A stretch of DNA of 64,000 nucleotides. It comes from Pseudomonas rhodesiae (GTDB lineage: Bacteria > Pseudomonadota > Gammaproteobacteria > Pseudomonadales > Pseudomonadaceae). The translations under genes were made by a program, and so were the position numbers. How positions within the stretch are numbered: position 1 is the first letter of the stretch; the number at the start of each line of letters is the position of its first letter. Location of the stretch: positions 124,001 to 188,000 of the forward strand of contig NZ_VFEU01000004.1 of assembly GCF_007858255.1 (NCBI RefSeq). The letters are read 5' to 3'. The notes under the pieces are model-generated. The model was not told the origin of the DNA and ran no database searches. It saw only the letters and a program-made list of their open reading frames with translations. Positions 1 to 12,187 of this stretch are shown here, in pieces.

Positions 1-3000
1 CCTGGGTCAGGCGCGCCAGAGGGAAGTCCGACGGTGTCAGGCCACCGGCCTGGTCGCTGAGGCAGTGTTCGATCAGGCGGTGCAACTCGGCCAGGTAAGC
101 CTCGGCCAATGCGCCGATGGTGCGCGCATCATAGCGTTCGCGGCTGAAGGTCCAGCGCAGCAGCAATTCACCGCCGTAGACCTGGCTGTCCACGCTCAAA
201 GCATTGGGCAGCGGCGCGTCCGGGTCATGGGCCTGGCCGGCCGGCTCATCCAGCGGATGGAACAGCGCATCGGCGCCGAAGCTCTGGTCGAACTGGCCAA
301 GGTAATTGAAGGTGATTTCGGCGCTCGGCAGCGCCGCCATCTGCTGCTTGCAACCGGCGTCCGCCAGGTAGCGCAGCACGCCATAGCCCAGGCCCTTGTG
401 GGGCACCGCGCGCAGCTGTTCCTTGATCGTCTTGATCGAATCGCCCTGCCCGTCTTGGGGCGTGAGACGCAGCGGGTACGCGCTGGTGAACCAGCCGACG
501 CTACGGGTCAGGTCGATATCGTCGAACAGCGGTTCGCGGCCGTGGCCTTCCAATTGGATCAACGCCGAGGCGTGGCCGCTCCAGCGGCACAGTACGCGGG
601 CCAGGGCGGTCAGCAGCAGGTCATTGACCTGGGTGCGGTATGCGCTGGGCGCCTGTTGCAGCAACTGGCGGGTGCGCTCGGCGTCCAGGCGCACGCTGAC
701 GCTGTCGGCATCGCGATTGCGCAGCGCGCCATGGGCACGGTCCACCGGCAACGCCACGTCAGGCCCGGCCAACTGCGCTTGCCATACGGCCAGTTCTTCG
801 CGCAGGGATTCGCTGCCGGCATACGCCTGCAGGCGCGCGGCCCAGTCACGCAGCGCGCTGGTCTTGGCCGGCAGGCTGACCGACTGGCCGGCGCTCAACT
901 GGCGGTACACCGTTTGCAAATCTTCGAGCAGCACACGCCACGACACGCCGTCCACCACCAGGTGATGGATCGCGATCAGCAGGCGTTGCTGGCCCTCGGG
1001 CCCGTCCACCAGCAGCGCGCGCAGCAGCGGGCCGTGTTGCAGGTCGAGGCTGCGCTGGGTGTCGTTGAACAGCGCGGTGCACTGCGCCATGTCGCGTACC
1101 TGGGCCTGCATCAGCACACCGCCATGGGGTACGGCCAGGTGTTCGGCGTGCCACTGGGCGTCGCGCCGGGTAAAACTCAGGCGCAGCGCATCGTGCTGTT
1201 CCAGAACCGCCAGCAACGCTTGCTCCAGACGGTGCGGGTCGAGCAGTTGCAGCGGCTTGAGCAGCAGCGCCTGGTTCCAGTGCTGACGGTTGGGCATCGG
1301 CGTTTCGAAGAACCACTGTTGGATCGGCGTCAGCCCCGAACGGCCGGTGAGCACGCCTTGCTCGGCGCGAATGTGCTCGGTGCGCGTGGCCACGGCGGCC
1401 AAGGCCCTCACGGTCTGGTGCTGGAACAGGTCACGCGGGCTGAAATGAATCGCGGCCTGGCGTGCGCGGCTCACCACTTGGATCGACAGGATCGAATCGC
1501 CGCCCAGTTCAAAGAAGTTATCGTCCAGGCCCACTTGCTGCACATTCAACACGGCGCACCAGATCGCGGCCAAGCTGCTTTCAAGGGCGTTGCCTGGCGC
1601 CACGTAATGTTGGCGGTTGGCCTCCGGGTCGGGTTGCGGTAACGCACGGCGGTCGAGCTTGCCATTGGCAGTCAGCGGCATGCTGTCGAGCACGATCAGA
1701 TGCGCGGGCACCATGTAGTCCGGCAGTTGCGCCTTCAGGTGGGCTTTGAGGGCCTCGCGCAGAGGGCCGTGCTCGGCGTCGCTGACCAGGTACGCCACCA
1801 GTTGTTTGCCGCTCGGCGCATCCAGCGCCAGCACCACCGCTTCGCGCACCTGGCTGTGTTCCAACAGACGGGTTTCGATTTCCCCCAATTCGATGCGGAA
1901 ACCGCGAATCTTCACCTGATGGTCGATTCGCCCCAGGTACTCCACCAGGCCATCGGCGCGCTGGCGCACCAGGTCACCGGTGCGGTACAGACGCCCGCCA
2001 TCGGCGGCAAACGGGTCGGCCACAAAGCGCTCGGCGGTCATGCCCGGACGTTGATGGTAACCCTGGGCCAGACCGGCCCCGCCAATGTACAACTCGCCGC
2101 TCGCGCCCTGGGGCACCAGGGCCAGATCGGCATCCAGAATGTACGCCACGCGCTCACCGACAATGCTGCCGATCGGCACGCTGCCAGCGCCCTCCTCCCA
2201 CTGCGGCGGCGCCAGGCTGGCCAGGGGCATCACCACGGTTTCGGTGGGGCCGTAGGCGTTGAAAAACAGCGCGGGCTGGAACGCCCCACGGATGCGCTGC
2301 AAGTGTTCGCCGGTCAGGGCTTCGCCGCCAGTGATGCACATGCGCACCGGTAATGTCTGCCGCTGGGTCGCCAGCCATTGCGCCAACTGGCTGCCGTAGC
2401 TCGGGGTAAATCCCAGCACCGTGACGCCATGGTTGCGTATCAACCCGCAGATCTGCTCGGCATCCCATTGCCCCTCAGCCCGCAGCACCACGTGTGCGCC
2501 GCTGAGCAACGGCACCAGCAAACGCTCGGTGGCGGCGTCGAAATTGATCGAATAGAAGTGCAATTCGCAATCGTCGGCGCGCATGCCGAAACGCTCGATC
2601 ACCGCCTGGCAGTGCATGGCGATTTCACCGTGGGACACCACCACGCCTTTGGGCTTGCCGGTGGAGCCGGAGGTGTAGATCAGATAAGCCTGATGCTGCG
2701 CCAGGTTGATGCATGGCGGCGCCTCGGCCGGGTAATGGCCCAGCACCGGCAGGTCATCCTCCAGGCACCAGCAGGCTACCGTGGCCGGCAGTTCGCCGAG
2801 GGCTTCGAACATCGCCGCATCGCTGAGCAGCAGGCCGATGCCGCTGTCGTCGATCATGTAGTGCAGGCGATCGAGGGGGTATTCCGGGTCCAGCGGCACA
2901 TAGGCGCCGCCGGCCTTGAGGATCGCCAGCAGGCCAACCACCATCTCCAAGGACCGGGGCAGTGCCAGGCCGACCCGCACTTGGGGGCCCACGCCACGCT

Positions 3001-6000
3001 CGCGCAGCATCCAGGCCAGGCGGTTGGCGCGCGCTTCCAGCTCGCGGTAGCTGAGGGTTTCACCGGCAAAGGTCAGCGCCGGGGCGTCGTCACGTTGTCG
3101 TGCCTGTTGGCTGAACAGCGGATGCAGGCATTGATCCAGGCGATGCACACCGGGCTCGGCGCCCAGGCTGCGCTGCAACTGGCGTTGTTCAGCGGCGCTC
3201 AGCAACGGCAATTCGCTCAAGCGCTGGTGCGGGTCGGCGATCAGTGCTTCGAGCAGGTTGCGCCAATGCTCGGCCATGCGCGCGATGCGCGGTTCGTCGA
3301 ACAGGTCGGTGCTGTAGGTCAGGCAGCAACCCAGGCGATGGTCGAGGTCGGTGACTTCCAGGTTGAGGTCGAACTTGGTGGCGCGCGCATCGTTGGCCAG
3401 GTACTCGACGGTCATGCCGGCCAGTTGGCGGCGCTGTTGGAATTCCCAACGCTGCACGTTGCACATCACCTGGAACAGCGGGTTGTACGCTGCACTGCGC
3501 GGCGGTTGCAAGGCTTCGACCAAGTGGTCGAACGGCAGGTCCTGATGGGACTGGCCTTCGATCACGGTGTGACGAACGTGCTCGAACAATTCGTGGACAT
3601 TCATCTGCCCATCGAGCTGGCAACGCAGCACCTGGGTGTTGAGGAACGCGCCGATCAGCCCCTCGCTTTCCGGGCGGATGCGGTTGGCCACGGGGGCGCC
3701 GATGCGCAGGTCGGTCTGGCCGCTGTAGCGGTAGAGCAGCACCGCCAGGGTCGCGGTCATGGTCATGAACAGCGTCAAGCCGCGCTCGGCATTGAAGGCC
3801 CGCACCCGCGCGGCCAGTTCGTCGCTGAGGTCGAAGCGATACAGCTCGCCCCGATGGCTTTGCACCGACGGCCGCGGACGGTCGGCGGGCAGTTCCAGCA
3901 AGGGGTGTTCGCTGCCCAGTTGGGCGGTCCAATAATCCAATTGGCGCTGACGCTCGCCGCTCTCCAGCCATTGGCGTTGCCACACGCTGTAGTCCAGGTA
4001 CTGCACCGGCAGCGGTGCCAGCGGCGACTCGCGCTCGTCGATAAACGCTTCGTACAGCGCACTGAGTTCACGGGCAAAAATGTCCATGGCCCAGCCTTCG
4101 GTGACGATGTGGTGCAAGGTCAGCACCAGGTAATGCTCCTGCTCGCCGGCCTTGACCAGGCACGCACGCAGCAACGGCCCGGTTTCCAGGTTAAACGGTG
4201 TATGGGCTTCGTGATCGGCCAACTGCTGCAGGCGCTGCTGGCGCTCGGCAGCATCGAGGGCGGACAGGTCCTGCCAGTCCATGCGCACGCCGGTCTGCGC
4301 CGCGACGTGCTGGCAGGCCACGCCATCGACGCTGGGGAACGTGGTGCGCAGGGTTTCGTGACGCATGATCAAGGCCTGCAACGCGGCTTCGAAACGCCCC
4401 ACATCCAGCACCCCGCGCAAGCGCGCCATGCCGCCGACGTTGTAGGCCGGGCTGTCCGGTTCCATCTGCCAGAGAAACCACATGCGCTGCTGGGAATAGG
4501 ACAGCGGCACCGGCTGGCGACGGTCGACCCTGGCGATGGCGGTGTGCTGATTGCGCTGACCGGCCGCCTGGATCAGCGCGACCTGTGTGGCAAATGCTTC
4601 AAGCTCGCTGGCGTCGAACAGGGTGCGCAACGGCAGCTCGACATCGCAGGCCTGGCGGGTGCGGGAAACGATCTGGGTGGCCAGCAGGGAGTGGCCGCCG
4701 AGGGCGAAGAAATCATTGCGCAGGCCCACCTGCGGCACTCCAAGCACCTCGCGCCAGATCGCGGCGATCTGCTGCTGCAAAGGCGTCGCGGGTTCCACAT
4801 GTTCGCGGGTGTGCCACACCGGCTCAGGCAACGCGCGACGGTCGATTTTGCCGCTGGGGCTCAGGGGCATGGCATCCAGGCGTATCACCTGCGCGGGCAC
4901 CATGTACTCCGGCAGCTCGGCGGCCAGGGCGGCTTTGACGTCGCGTTCATCCAACGGGGTGTGCGCGGTGTAGTAACCGATCAATTGCCCGTCGCGTACC
5001 AACACCACGGCTTGGGCGACACCGTCCAGGGCCAGCAGGCACGCTTCGATTTCTTCCGGCTCCACGCGGAACCCGCGCAGCTTGACCTGCTGGTCGAGGC
5101 GGCCGAGGTATTCCAGCACACCGTCGCGGCTCCAACGCACACGGTCGCCGGTGCGATACAGGCGCGTGCCGGCTTCGCCCAGCGGGTCGGCAACGAAGCG
5201 TTCGGCGGTCAGCCCGGCACGCCCCAGGTAACCGCGCGCCAGGCCGATGCCGGCGATGCACAACTCACCCGGCACTCCGGCCGGCAGTGGGTTGAGGTGC
5301 TCGTCGAGCACGCGGCAGATCACATTACCCAGCGGCCGACCAATCGGCGAGCGCTCGCCGTCCTCGGCCTGGCAGTGCCAATGGGTGACGTTGATGGCGG
5401 TTTCGGTCGGCCCATAGCGGTTATGCAACTGCACCGCCGGCAACTGCGCCAACACGCGATTACGCAGCTCCGCGGGCAAGGCTTCGCCACCGGAAAACAG
5501 GCGGCGCAGGCTGGTGCATTCGGCGGCCAGCGGCTCGTCGATAAACAGCTGCAACAGCGGCGGCACAAAGTGCAGCGTGGTCACGCCGTAGGTCTGCACC
5601 AACTGTGCGATGCGGTGGGGGTCACGGTGTTCGCCGGGCCCGGCCAGTACCAGGCGGCAGCCGCTGATCAACGGCCAGAAGCACTCCCATACCGACACGT
5701 CAAAACTGATCGGCGCCTTCTGCATCAGCACATCGCTGGCGTCGAGCCGATAGGTGGCCTGCATCCATTGCAAGCGCTCGGCCAGAGCCCCGTGGGTATT
5801 GCCCACGCCTTTGGGCTGGCCGGTGGAGCCGGAGGTGTAGATCACGTAAGCGAGGTTGTCGCTGTGCAGGTGCAGGCCCGGCGGCTGAGTCGGCCAACTG
5901 TCCAGGTGCAGGCTGTCCATGGCAATCACGCACACGCCCTCGGCGCTCGGCGCGCGATCGAGCAGTGCGGTCTGGGTCAGCAGCAGGTGCACGCCGCTGT

Positions 6001-9000
6001 CCTTGAGCATGTAGGCCAGGCGCTCGGCCGGGTAGTCCGGGTCCAGTGGCACGTAGGCGCCGCCGGCCTTGATGATCGCCAGCAGACCGATCAGCAACTG
6101 CGGCGAACGCTCGGCGGCGATGGCCACGCACACGTCCGGGCCGACGCCTTTGTCGCGCAGGTAATGGGCCAGGCGATTGGCCTGGGTATGCAGTTGGGCG
6201 AAGCTCAGGCTGCCGCCGTCCCACACCAGCGCGGTGGCGTCCGAGGTGTGCTGGTTGAGGGCTTCGGGCAGCCATTGTTGCGCCGGCGCGCAGGGCGCGG
6301 CGTTCCATGCCTGCTGTTCATCGTGCGGCAGCAACGCAAGGTCGCCGAGGGCCAGGTGCGGCTGTTCGCACACGCCGTGCAGCAGGTGGATAAAGTGTTC
6401 GGCCAGACCCTGGATAGTCGCCGCCTCGAACAGTTCGTCGGCGTAGTCGAACGACAGACTCAGGCGCCCGTTGCGGTCCTCTTCACTGTGCAGTTGCAGG
6501 TCGAACTTGGCCTCGCGGCTGTGCCATGGCAACTCGTCGGCGAGCATGCCCGGCAGGCGGCGCAGCGCGCTCAAGTCCCGCTGCTGATGGTTGAACATCA
6601 CCTGGAACAACCCCTGTTCGCGAGCCTGGGGGAAGGCTTCCAGCAGTTGTTCGAACGGCAGGTCCTGATGGGCCTGGGCGCCCAATGCGGTTTGGCGGGT
6701 AGCGGCCAGCAACTCATTGAACGGCAGGCGCCCATCCAGCTCGGCGCGTAGCACCAAGGTGTTGATAAAGAAGCCCACCAGGCTCTGGGTTTCCTGGCGC
6801 GGGCGGTTGGCGCTGGGCACGCCGATACGGATATCGCGCTGGCCGCTATAGCGGTAGAGCAAGGTCTGGAACGCCGCGAGCAGCAACATGAACGGCGTGG
6901 ATTCATGGGCCTGGGCAGTCTGGCGAAGCGCTTCGCTAAGGCTCGCGCTCAAGCGCACGCTATGCCGCGAGGCGCTGCGGCGGTGCTGGGCCGCACGCGG
7001 GTGATCGGTCGCCAGGCTCAGCACCGGGTGCTCATCGCCCAGTTGCGCCTGCCAGTACGCCAGTTGACGCGAGCCCTCACCGTCGGCCAGCCATTGGCGC
7101 TGCCAACTGCCGTAGTCGGCGTAGCTTACGGTCAAAGGTGGCAGTGTCAGGGTTTGGCCCTGAACAGCGGCCGAATACAGGCGCGCGAACTCGTCGAGCA
7201 GGATCGACAACGACCAGCCATCGGCGATGATGTGGTGCAGCGTCACCAGCAACTGGTGGTCTTCATCGTCCAGGCGCACCAGGGTTACCCAGAGCAGCGG
7301 ACCTTTCTCCAGATCGAACACGGTGCGCGCTTCGTCCTCGCGAATCTGCTGCGCGCGGGCTTCACGCTCGGCGGCGGGTAAATCGCTGAGGTCGATCAGT
7401 TGCAAGTCGAACGTGACTGCGGCGTCGATGCGCTGATAGGCCTGGCCGTCGCGCTCGTAAAAGCGCGTACGCAGGGCGTCGTGGCGCTGGATCAACTGCT
7501 CGAAGCTGGCGCGCACCGCGTCTTCATCCAGTTCGCCGCGCAGGCGCAGGGCGCCGGGGATGGTGTACGCGCTGCTCTGGGGGGCGAGTTGCCAGGTGAT
7601 CCACAGGCGATTCTGCGCCAGGGACTGAGGCCGTTCGTCGTGAGCAGACAAGGCGCGGATGGCCCCTTGAGCCACCCCGCCGTCCTGTTGCAGGTGCGCG
7701 ACCTGTGCGGCGAAACCTTGCAGGGTCGGTGCCTCGAACAACAGGCGCAGGTTCAGCTCCAGGCCCAGGCTTTCACGCAGGCGCGCAATCACCTGGGTGG
7801 CGCTGATGGAGTTACCGCCGAGCAAGAAAAAGTGGTCGTCGGCTGCCACGCTCGCGACCTGCAGTTGCTCGCACCAGATCGCGGCGATCTGGCGCTGCAG
7901 TTCGGATTCCAAGCTCGCCTCAACGGCCAACACCTGCCGATCGGGGAATTGCGCATAACAATCGAGACTGCCATCGGCATGGCGCAGTGCGCAGGCGGCG
8001 CGCTGCACCTTGCCGCTGGAAGTCTTGGGCAAACCGCCGGGGTTGAGCAGCACCACCACACACGGCGCTTCTTGATAGGCCTCGGCCACCGCTTGACGAA
8101 TCGCTTTGATCAACGCTTCGGGCGGCAGGATTTTCTGCACGCTGCGGCTGATTTCGGCGGCGATGCCGATACCTTCCAGGCCCTGATCACTGACGGCGAA
8201 CGCCGCCACCCGACCCTTGCGCACCACTTCCACTTCGCGCTCGATGGTCTGTTCGATGTCCTGGGGATAGAGGTTGTGGCCGCGCACGATCAACAGGTCC
8301 TTCAGGCGACCGGTGATGTACACCTCGCCGTCGCGCCGAAAGCCCAGGTCACCGGTGCGCAACCAGGTACGCCCGGCGTGCGACACAAAGGTCTTGGCGG
8401 TGGCTTCGGGGTTACGCCAGTAGCCGTGGGCGATGCTCGGCCCGCTGGCCCAGAGTTCGCCGACGTGGTTGTCAGCCAGTTCGCTCAGGCTGTGGGGGTC
8501 GACGATCAACACCGCGTGGTCCGGCTGCGCCGTGCCGCAGCTCATGATCGCACTGCCCTGCCCTGGCTCGGCGCGGTTGGCGGCCAGCGCCGCGTCGTCC
8601 ACCCGCAGCGCCGGGATACCCTGGCCACGACGGCCGCCGGCCACAAACAGTGTGGCTTCGGCCAGGCCGTAGGAGGCGAAAAAGTTGTTGGGGCTGAAGC
8701 CGCACACCGCGAATTTGTCGGCGAAGCGCTCCAAGGTGTCAAGGCGGATCGGTTCGGAACCGGAATAGGCCACGCGCCAGCGGCTCAGGTCGAGACGCTC
8801 CAGGGCCGATTCGCTGACCCGCTCACTGCACAAGCGATAGGCAAAGTCCGGACCGCCGCTGATGGTGCCGCCGTATTCACTGATCGCTTCCAGCCAGCGC
8901 AACGGCCGACCGAGAAAGTACGCCGGCGACATCAACACACACGGCACGCCGCTGAAAATCGGTTGCAGCAGGCCGCCGATCAAGCCCATGTCGTGGTACA

Positions 9001-9637
9001 GCGGCAGCCAGCTGACGATCACGTCGTCCGGGTTGAGGTCGATGCCAAAACCACGGCGGATCAGCACTTCGTTGGCCACCAGGTTGCCGTGGCTGACTTG
9101 CACGCCTTTGGGCAACGCGGTGGAACCGGAGGTGTATTGCAGAAAGGCGATATCGTCAGCTTGCAGGTCGACCGCGACCCACTGTTCGGCAAGCTGCGCG
9201 TCAAGGGTGTCGACGCTCAGCACCGGCGGCGCGTTGTGGAGTTGCGCCAGGCCGTCGCTCAGACTGGCGATGGTCAGCAACAGGCGCGGCTCGGCGTCGC
9301 CGATGATCGACAGCAGGCGCTCCTGATGATGGCGACGCGTGGACTCCGGCGGATAGGCCGGCACCGCGATCACCCCGGCGTACAAGCAACCAAAGAACGC
9401 TGCGACGTAGTCCGGGCCGCTGGGGAACAACAACACCGCGCGGTCGCCCAGGCTCGCCTGCGCCTGCAACGCTGCTGCGATGGTGCGGGCGCGCTGGTCC
9501 AGTTCGCGATAACTGAGCACCACGTTGTGCTCGGCCGACTCGGCGAGAAAACGCAACGCCACCTGATCCGGGGTGTGCGCGGCGCGATATTGAAGGGACT
9601 GGACCAGTGTGCGGGGAAGTTCGAAGGCGTCCATCAT
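1..9637 (-). CDS. pvdL: Pyoverdine chromophore non-ribosomal peptide synthetase PvdL (3' end outside window)
   Basis: About 3212 codons are visible in one open frame; the end lies beyond base 1. The N-terminus is an acyl-CoA ligase domain (residues about 1-580), as in PvdL, followed by a carrier domain ([10 protein letters not shown], about 612). Module 1 follows: condensation (HHIIADGW, about 803), adenylation ([10 protein letters not shown], about 1271), carrier ([10 protein letters not shown], about 1649). Module 2: condensation (HHIVTEGW, about 1843), adenylation ([10 protein letters not shown], about 2325), carrier ([10 protein letters not shown], about 2713), then an epimerase domain ([10 protein letters not shown], about 2893). 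Known PvdL makes acyl-L-Glu-D-Tyr-L-Dab in the cytoplasm; the missing part should be the Dab module. Family length is about 4300 residues. Binding-pocket residues of A1 read D-V-W-H-F-G-R-I-N, close to Glu codes. Two in-frame ATGs (9637, 9634) are possible starts. Confidence 0.95.
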   Translation of the reverse strand, partial: MMDAFELPRTLVQSLQYRAAHTPDQVALRFLAESAEHNVVLSYRELDQRARTIAAALQAQASLGDRAVLLFPSGPDYVAAFFGCLYAGVIAVPAYPPESTRRHHQERLLSIIGDAEPRLLLTIASLSDGLAQLHNAPPVLSVDTLDAQLAEQWVAVDLQADDIAFLQYTSGSTALPKGVQVSHGNLVANEVLIRRGFGIDLNPDDVIVSWLPLYHDMGLIGGLLQPIFSGVPCVLMSPAYFLGRPLRWLEAISEYGGTISGGPDFAYRLCSERVSESALERLDLSRWRVAYSGSEPIRLDTLERFADKFAVCGFSPNNFFASYGLAEATLFVAGGRRGQGIPALRVDDAALAANRAEPGQGSAIMSCGTAQPDHAVLIVDPHSLSELADNHVGELWASGPSIAHGYWRNPEATAKTFVSHAGRTWLRTGDLGFRRDGEVYITGRLKDLLIVRGHNLYPQDIEQTIEREVEVVRKGRVAAFAVSDQGLEGIGIAAEISRSVQKILPPEALIKAIRQAVAEAYQEAPCVVVLLNPGGLPKTSSGKVQRAACALRHADGSLDCYAQFPDRQVLAVEASLESELQRQIAAIWCEQLQVASVAADDHFFLLGGNSISATQVIARLRESLGLELNLRLLFEAPTLQGFAAQVAHLQQDGGVAQGAIRALSAHDERPQSLAQNRLWITWQLAPQSSAYTIPGALRLRGELDEDAVRASFEQLIQRHDALRTRFYERDGQAYQRIDAAVTFDLQLIDLSDLPAAEREARAQQIREDEARTVFDLEKGPLLWVTLVRLDDEDHQLLVTLHHIIADGWSLSILLDEFARLYSAAVQGQTLTLPPLTVSYADYGSWQRQWLADGEGSRQLAYWQAQLGDEHPVLSLATDHPRAAQHRRSASRHSVRLSASLSEALRQTAQAHESTPFMLLLAAFQTLLYRYSGQRDIRIGVPSANRPRQETQSLVGFFINTLVLRAELDGRLPFNELLAATRQTALGAQAHQDLPFEQLLEAFPQAREQGLFQVMFNHQQRDLSALRRLPGMLADELPWHSREAKFDLQLHSEEDRNGRLSLSFDYADELFEAATIQGLAEHFIHLLHGVCEQPHLALGDLALLPHDEQQAWNAAPCAPAQQWLPEALNQHTSDATALVWDGGSLSFAQLHTQANRLAHYLRDKGVGPDVCVAIAAERSPQLLIGLLAIIKAGGAYVPLDPDYPAERLAYMLKDSGVHLLLTQTALLDRAPSAEGVCVIAMDSLHLDSWPTQPPGLHLHSDNLAYVIYTSGSTGQPKGVGNTHGALAERLQWMQATYRLDASDVLMQKAPISFDVSVWECFWPLISGCRLVLAGPGEHRDPHRIAQLVQTYGVTTLHFVPPLLQLFIDEPLAAECTSLRRLFSGGEALPAELRNRVLAQLPAVQLHNRYGPTETAINVTHWHCQAEDGERSPIGRPLGNVICRVLDEHLNPLPAGVPGELCIAGIGLARGYLGRAGLTAERFVADPLGEAGTRLYRTGDRVRWSRDGVLEYLGRLDQQVKLRGFRVEPEEIEACLLALDGVAQAVVLVRDGQLIGYYTAHTPLDERDVKAALAAELPEYMVPAQVIRLDAMPLSPSGKIDRRALPEPVWHTREHVEPATPLQQQIAAIWREVLGVPQVGLRNDFFALGGHSLLATQIVSRTRQACDVELPLRTLFDASELEAFATQVALIQAAGQRNQHTAIARVDRRQPVPLSYSQQRMWFLWQMEPDSPAYNVGGMARLRGVLDVGRFEAALQALIMRHETLRTTFPSVDGVACQHVAAQTGVRMDWQDLSALDAAERQQRLQQLADHEAHTPFNLETGPLLRACLVKAGEQEHYLVLTLHHIVTEGWAMDIFARELSALYEAFIDERESPLAPLPVQYLDYSVWQRQWLESGERQRQLDYWTAQLGSEHPLLELPADRPRPSVQSHRGELYRFDLSDELAARVRAFNAERGLTLFMTMTATLAVLLYRYSGQTDLRIGAPVANRIRPESEGLIGAFLNTQVLRCQLDGQMNVHELFEHVRHTVIEGQSHQDLPFDHLVEALQPPRSAAYNPLFQVMCNVQRWEFQQRRQLAGMTVEYLANDARATKFDLNLEVTDLDHRLGCCLTYSTDLFDEPRIARMAEHWRNLLEALIADPHQRLSELPLLSAAEQRQLQRSLGAEPGVHRLDQCLHPLFSQQARQRDDAPALTFAGETLSYRELEARANRLAWMLRERGVGPQVRVGLALPRSLEMVVGLLAILKAGGAYVPLDPEYPLDRLHYMIDDSGIGLLLSDAAMFEALGELPATVACWCLEDDLPVLGHYPAEAPPCINLAQHQAYLIYTSGSTGKPKGVVVSHGEIAMHCQAVIERFGMRADDCELHFYSINFDAATERLLVPLLSGAHVVLRAEGQWDAEQICGLIRNHGVTVLGFTPSYGSQLAQWLATQRQTLPVRMCITGGEALTGEHLQRIRGAFQPALFFNAYGPTETVVMPLASLAPPQWEEGAGSVPIGSIVGERVAYILDADLALVPQGASGELYIGGAGLAQGYHQRPGMTAERFVADPFAADGGRLYRTGDLVRQRADGLVEYLGRIDHQVKIRGFRIELGEIETRLLEHSQVREAVVLALDAPSGKQLVAYLVSDAEHGPLREALKAHLKAQLPDYMVPAHLIVLDSMPLTANGKLDRRALPQPDPEANRQHYVAPGNALESSLAAIWCAVLNVQQVGLDDNFFELGGDSILSIQVVSRARQAAIHFSPRDLFQHQTVRALAAVATRTEHIRAEQGVLTGRSGLTPIQQWFFETPMPNRQHWNQALLLKPLQLLDPHRLEQALLAVLEQHDALRLSFTRRDAQWHAEHLAVPHGGVLMQAQVRDMAQCTALFNDTQRSLDLQHGPLLRALLVDGPEGQQRLLIAIHHLVVDGVSWRVLLEDLQTVYRQLSAGQSVSLPAKTSALRDWAARLQAYAGSESLREELAVWQAQLAGPDVALPVDRAHGALRNRDADSVSVRLDAERTRQLLQQAPSAYRTQVNDLLLTALARVLCRWSGHASALIQLEGHGREPLFDDIDLTRSVGWFTSAYPLRLTPQDGQGDSIKTIKEQLRAVPHKGLGYGVLRYLADAGCKQQMAALPSAEITFNYLGQFDQSFGADALFHPLDEPAGQAHDPDAPLPNALSVDSQVYGGELLLRWTFSRERYDARTIGALAEAYLAELHRLIEHCLSDQAGGLTPSDFPLARLTQ

Positions 9638-9689
9638 GGGGTTCCTGCCTGAAATCGGCTTACGGGGAAATCGGAAAAATGGGCTGCGC

Positions 9690-10442
9690 TCAGCCAGCGG
9701 CCAGTTGCCGCGGCGCGCCATTGCGCCAGCGCGTCAGGTGTTCCTCGGCATAGCGCCGCACACAGCGCAGCACCGCGCTTTCGTGCTGCACGATGAAGAA
9801 GTGGTGACCGTCGAACAGGTCTAGGGAAAAGCCGCTGGCGGCCTCCAATTGCCAGTCGAGCAATTGGTCGGCGCGCACGCTGTCCTGCTTGCCGCCGAAC
9901 ACATGGATCGGCATGCCCAGGGGCTGGCGCTCGCCATAGCTGAAACTGCCGCACAGCAGAAAATCGGCGCGCAGGATCGGCAGCATCAATTGCATCAATT
10001 CGGGGTTGGCCAGGGCCTCCTCGGCGGTGCCCTGCAGTTCGCGCAGACGGGCGATCAGCTGTTCATCAGTCTTTTCAACCGCGTATTCACTGACGTCCCG
10101 ACGGGCCGGCCCGGCAGTCCCGGATACGAACAGCGCCAGCGGCGCCGGCAGATTGCGGGCGTTCAGCGCGTGGGCCAGTTCAAACGCCAGCAGGCCACCC
10201 AGGCTGTGGCCGAACAAGGCGTAGGGGGTGTGCGGATCGCGGCTGATTTCCTGCGCGAGCTGCGCCGCCAGGGCCTTGATGTCGCGCTGCAAGGGCTCGT
10301 CCATGCGCATGCCGCGACCGGGCAATTCCAGTGGGCAGACCTGTAGCCAGTCCGGCAACGCACGGCGCCAGCGCACATAGACCATGGCGCTGGCGCCGGA
10401 ATAAGGCAGGCAATACAGGCGCAATCGGGTCGCTGCACTCAT
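9690..10442 (-). CDS. pvdG: Type II thioesterase PvdG
   Basis: A 250-residue alpha/beta hydrolase with the GHSLGG nucleophile elbow and a late GHHF histidine, the layout of editing thioesterases that remove stalled or wrong acyl groups from NRPS carrier domains. It lies 52 bp upstream of pvdL on the same strand and is divergent from pvdS, as in other pyoverdine loci, so pvdG is the obvious identity. The ATG at 10442 has a GGAG about 10 nt upstream. A PvdS-type promoter element lies about 110 bp upstream, so it is probably the first gene of a pvdG-pvdL operon induced by iron starvation. Confidence 0.93.
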   Translation of the reverse strand: MSAATRLRLYCLPYSGASAMVYVRWRRALPDWLQVCPLELPGRGMRMDEPLQRDIKALAAQLAQEISRDPHTPYALFGHSLGGLLAFELAHALNARNLPAPLALFVSGTAGPARRDVSEYAVEKTDEQLIARLRELQGTAEEALANPELMQLMLPILRADFLLCGSFSYGERQPLGMPIHVFGGKQDSVRADQLLDWQLEAASGFSLDLFDGHHFFIVQHESAVLRCVRRYAEEHLTRWRNGAPRQLAAG

Positions 10443-10553
10443 CCCTGGAGTGCTCCGATGTGAGACACGCTGTGTGCACGATAAAAACCCATCTCGTCCT
10501 CCTGCGGGTGCTGATTCTTGGCCGCTGCGGGAACGGACCTGTCACCCATGAGA

Positions 10554-10577
10554 ACGGACGGCCTCGGCAAATAATTA
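10554..10577 (-). promoter_or_regulatory. Probable iron-starvation (PvdS) box for pvdG-pvdL
   Basis: On the minus strand the sequence reads TAATT, 16 bases, CGT. The published PvdS-dependent promoter signature is TAAAT-N16-CGT, so there is one mismatch in the upstream block and exact spacing. It points towards pvdG and starts about 110 bp from its ATG. The function is inferred from the match and the context. Confidence 0.65.
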
Positions 10578-10645
10578 GTCGCCGGGGCAGCGCGTGAGGC
10601 ACTTCACATCAAAGTGAAAAGCATAAGATTAGTTCGTCTTCTCAT

Positions 10646-10674
10646 TTGACAATCATTATCATTCATCCTAATTT
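10646..10674 (+). promoter_or_regulatory. pvdS promoter with embedded Fur box
   Basis: TTGACA (10646-10651) and TAATTT (10669-10674) are separated by 17 bases and form a good sigma-70 promoter pointing at pvdS. The spacer and -35 contain ACAATCATTATCATTC, which matches most of the Fur consensus. Fur-Fe(II) would cover the promoter and silence pvdS when iron is sufficient, as known for this gene. Confidence 0.8.
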
Positions 10675-10744
10675 GTTGCCCGATGTGTAGGAGGCCTCAG
10701 CAAGGAAGCCCTCCCCTAACCTCTTTTGCGACAAGGTGATTTCC

Positions 10745-11296
10745 ATGACGGAACCAGTAACCACAGGCAGGTGCGATTCACCTCTTCTTCAGGCGTTCGT
10801 CGACAATCGAACGATTCTGGTGAAGATCGCGGCACGCATTACCGGCTGCCGCTCGCGGGCCGAAGACGTCGTTCAGGATGCGTTCTTTCGCCTGCAATCG
10901 GCGCCGACTATCACCTCCTCGTTCAAAGCCCAGCTCAGTTACCTGTTCCAGATCGTGCGCAACCTGGCGATCGATCACTACCGCAAGCAGGCCCTTGAAC
11001 TGAAATACTCCGGTACGGAAGAGGAAGGTTTGAATGTGGTGATTCACGGTGCTTCACCGGAAACCTCCCACATCAATTTCAATACCCTGGAAACCATCGC
11101 CGAGGCCCTGACCCAACTGCCCCAGCGCACCCGCTATGCGTTCGAGATGTATCGCTTGCATGGCGTGCCACAAAAGGACATCGCCAAGGAGCTGGGCGTC
11201 TCGCCGACCCTGGTGAACTTTATGATTCGCGACGCGCTGGTGCACTGCCGCAAGGTCTCGGGCAGCCACAGCGATACGTTTGCGCGGCGGGTGTAA
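10745..11296 (+). CDS. pvdS: Iron-starvation ECF sigma factor PvdS
   Basis: A 183-residue ECF sigma-70 protein. Region 2 (about residues 25-90) includes the AEDVVQDAFFRL motif and LFQIVRNLAIDHYRK; region 4 (about 120-170) includes LPQRTRYAFEMYRLHG and a helix-turn-helix. PvdS directs RNA polymerase to pyoverdine genes and in other species is held by the anti-sigma factor FpvR. I chose ATG 10745 over the in-frame GTG at 10736 because AAGGTGA sits five bases before the ATG. It is divergent from pvdG-pvdL and follows a Fur-box promoter, the usual arrangement. Orthologues are also called PbrA or PfrI. Confidence 0.93.
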   Translation: MTEPVTTGRCDSPLLQAFVDNRTILVKIAARITGCRSRAEDVVQDAFFRLQSAPTITSSFKAQLSYLFQIVRNLAIDHYRKQALELKYSGTEEEGLNVVIHGASPETSHINFNTLETIAEALTQLPQRTRYAFEMYRLHGVPQKDIAKELGVSPTLVNFMIRDALVHCRKVSGSHSDTFARRV

Positions 11297-11305
11297 AACC
11301 CTCGA

Positions 11306-12094
11306 TCAAGGCACCGGCATCACATCGATGCGGTAAGGCTCGAAAATCTTCAGCATTTCGCCGTTATCGCGCAGGCGTTTGAGCAGCGCGGCAAACGCTG
11401 GGCCTGTGATCGGCGCTTTGGGACGCAGCAGCGCGTAGTGGTGGTAGATCTGGTCGATACGCTCCGAGACCAGGAACTGCGTGGCGGTGTCGGCATTGCG
11501 TACCATGAAATCGCTGAGGTAAGAGCGGGTCACCAGCGCAATATCGGCGCGCCCGCGGGCGACCATCAGCAGGTTGCTGTCGTGGGAATAGGTCAAGGTC
11601 GCGTTGAAGCGTTCGGCCATGAGCTTGGGGTCGGGGTCGAAGTTGGCGAAGGCGTAGTGATAACCGCTGAACACCGCCAGACGCTTGCCGGCCAGGTCAG
11701 CGAAATAGCTTTGGTCGCGTCCGGGCGCACGTTGAGCGACGAAGATTTCCGCGTCTTCCAAGCCCATATCGACGCTGGTATGGGGAATCTTCTGCCAGCC
11801 CCAGTCGGGGTTTTCGAAGATCGCCATGTCGACCCGGCCCTGGTCGAAATCGCGGAAACGCCGGGGAATCGAAGTGGGCACCAGCACGAACTGGTACTCG
11901 GTCTGCTCGGCGTTCAACGCCTCCACCAACTGCGGCAGCAACCCGGTATCGGCCCCCTGCTCAGGTCGCACGGTGTACGGCGGAAAATGCGCCGCGCCGA
12001 TGCGCACCAATTGCGCAGCTGAAGCAGGCAGCCACGCGGCGGTGCCCAGTGCCCATAAAGTAACTCCTGCAGCCAACCGCCATGGCGATAACAT
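11306..12094 (-). CDS. Periplasmic solute-binding protein, family 3
   Basis: About 262 residues with a clear signal peptide (hydrophobic segment ending near PASAA, residues about 5-27) and the two-lobed pattern of family 3 amino-acid binding proteins: IGAAHFPPYTV near the mature N-terminus, a GLLPQLVEALN helix, and DLAGKRLAVFSGY opening the second lobe. No ABC permease or ATPase gene adjoins it, so it may serve a distant transporter or be an orphan sensor-type protein. The ligand cannot be told. The start is uncertain: ATG 12094 gives the better signal peptide, but a GTG at 12106 is in frame. It converges on pvdS with a 9-bp gap. Confidence 0.75.
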   Translation of the reverse strand: MLSPWRLAAGVTLWALGTAAWLPASAAQLVRIGAAHFPPYTVRPEQGADTGLLPQLVEALNAEQTEYQFVLVPTSIPRRFRDFDQGRVDMAIFENPDWGWQKIPHTSVDMGLEDAEIFVAQRAPGRDQSYFADLAGKRLAVFSGYHYAFANFDPDPKLMAERFNATLTYSHDSNLLMVARGRADIALVTRSYLSDFMVRNADTATQFLVSERIDQIYHHYALLRPKAPITGPAFAALLKRLRDNGEMLKIFEPYRIDVMPVP

Positions 12095-12187
12095 CGAGGC
12101 ACACACCGTTCATCACTCTGATGGCAATAAGCTAGGCGTTTTTGCCTGGGGAGACAACTTTCTACCGGCAAATTAATAGCTTGCGCC

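Noticed and set aside
2378..6751. A 1457-codon open frame opposite pvdL
   Set aside because: It has no domain pattern, is rich in Gln/His/Arg/Val as expected for the antisense of GC-rich codons, and the opposite strand is a clear NRPS.
11297..11305. A terminator between pvdS and the converging solute-binding gene
   Set aside because: The gap is nine bases and no hairpin with a T run could be found.
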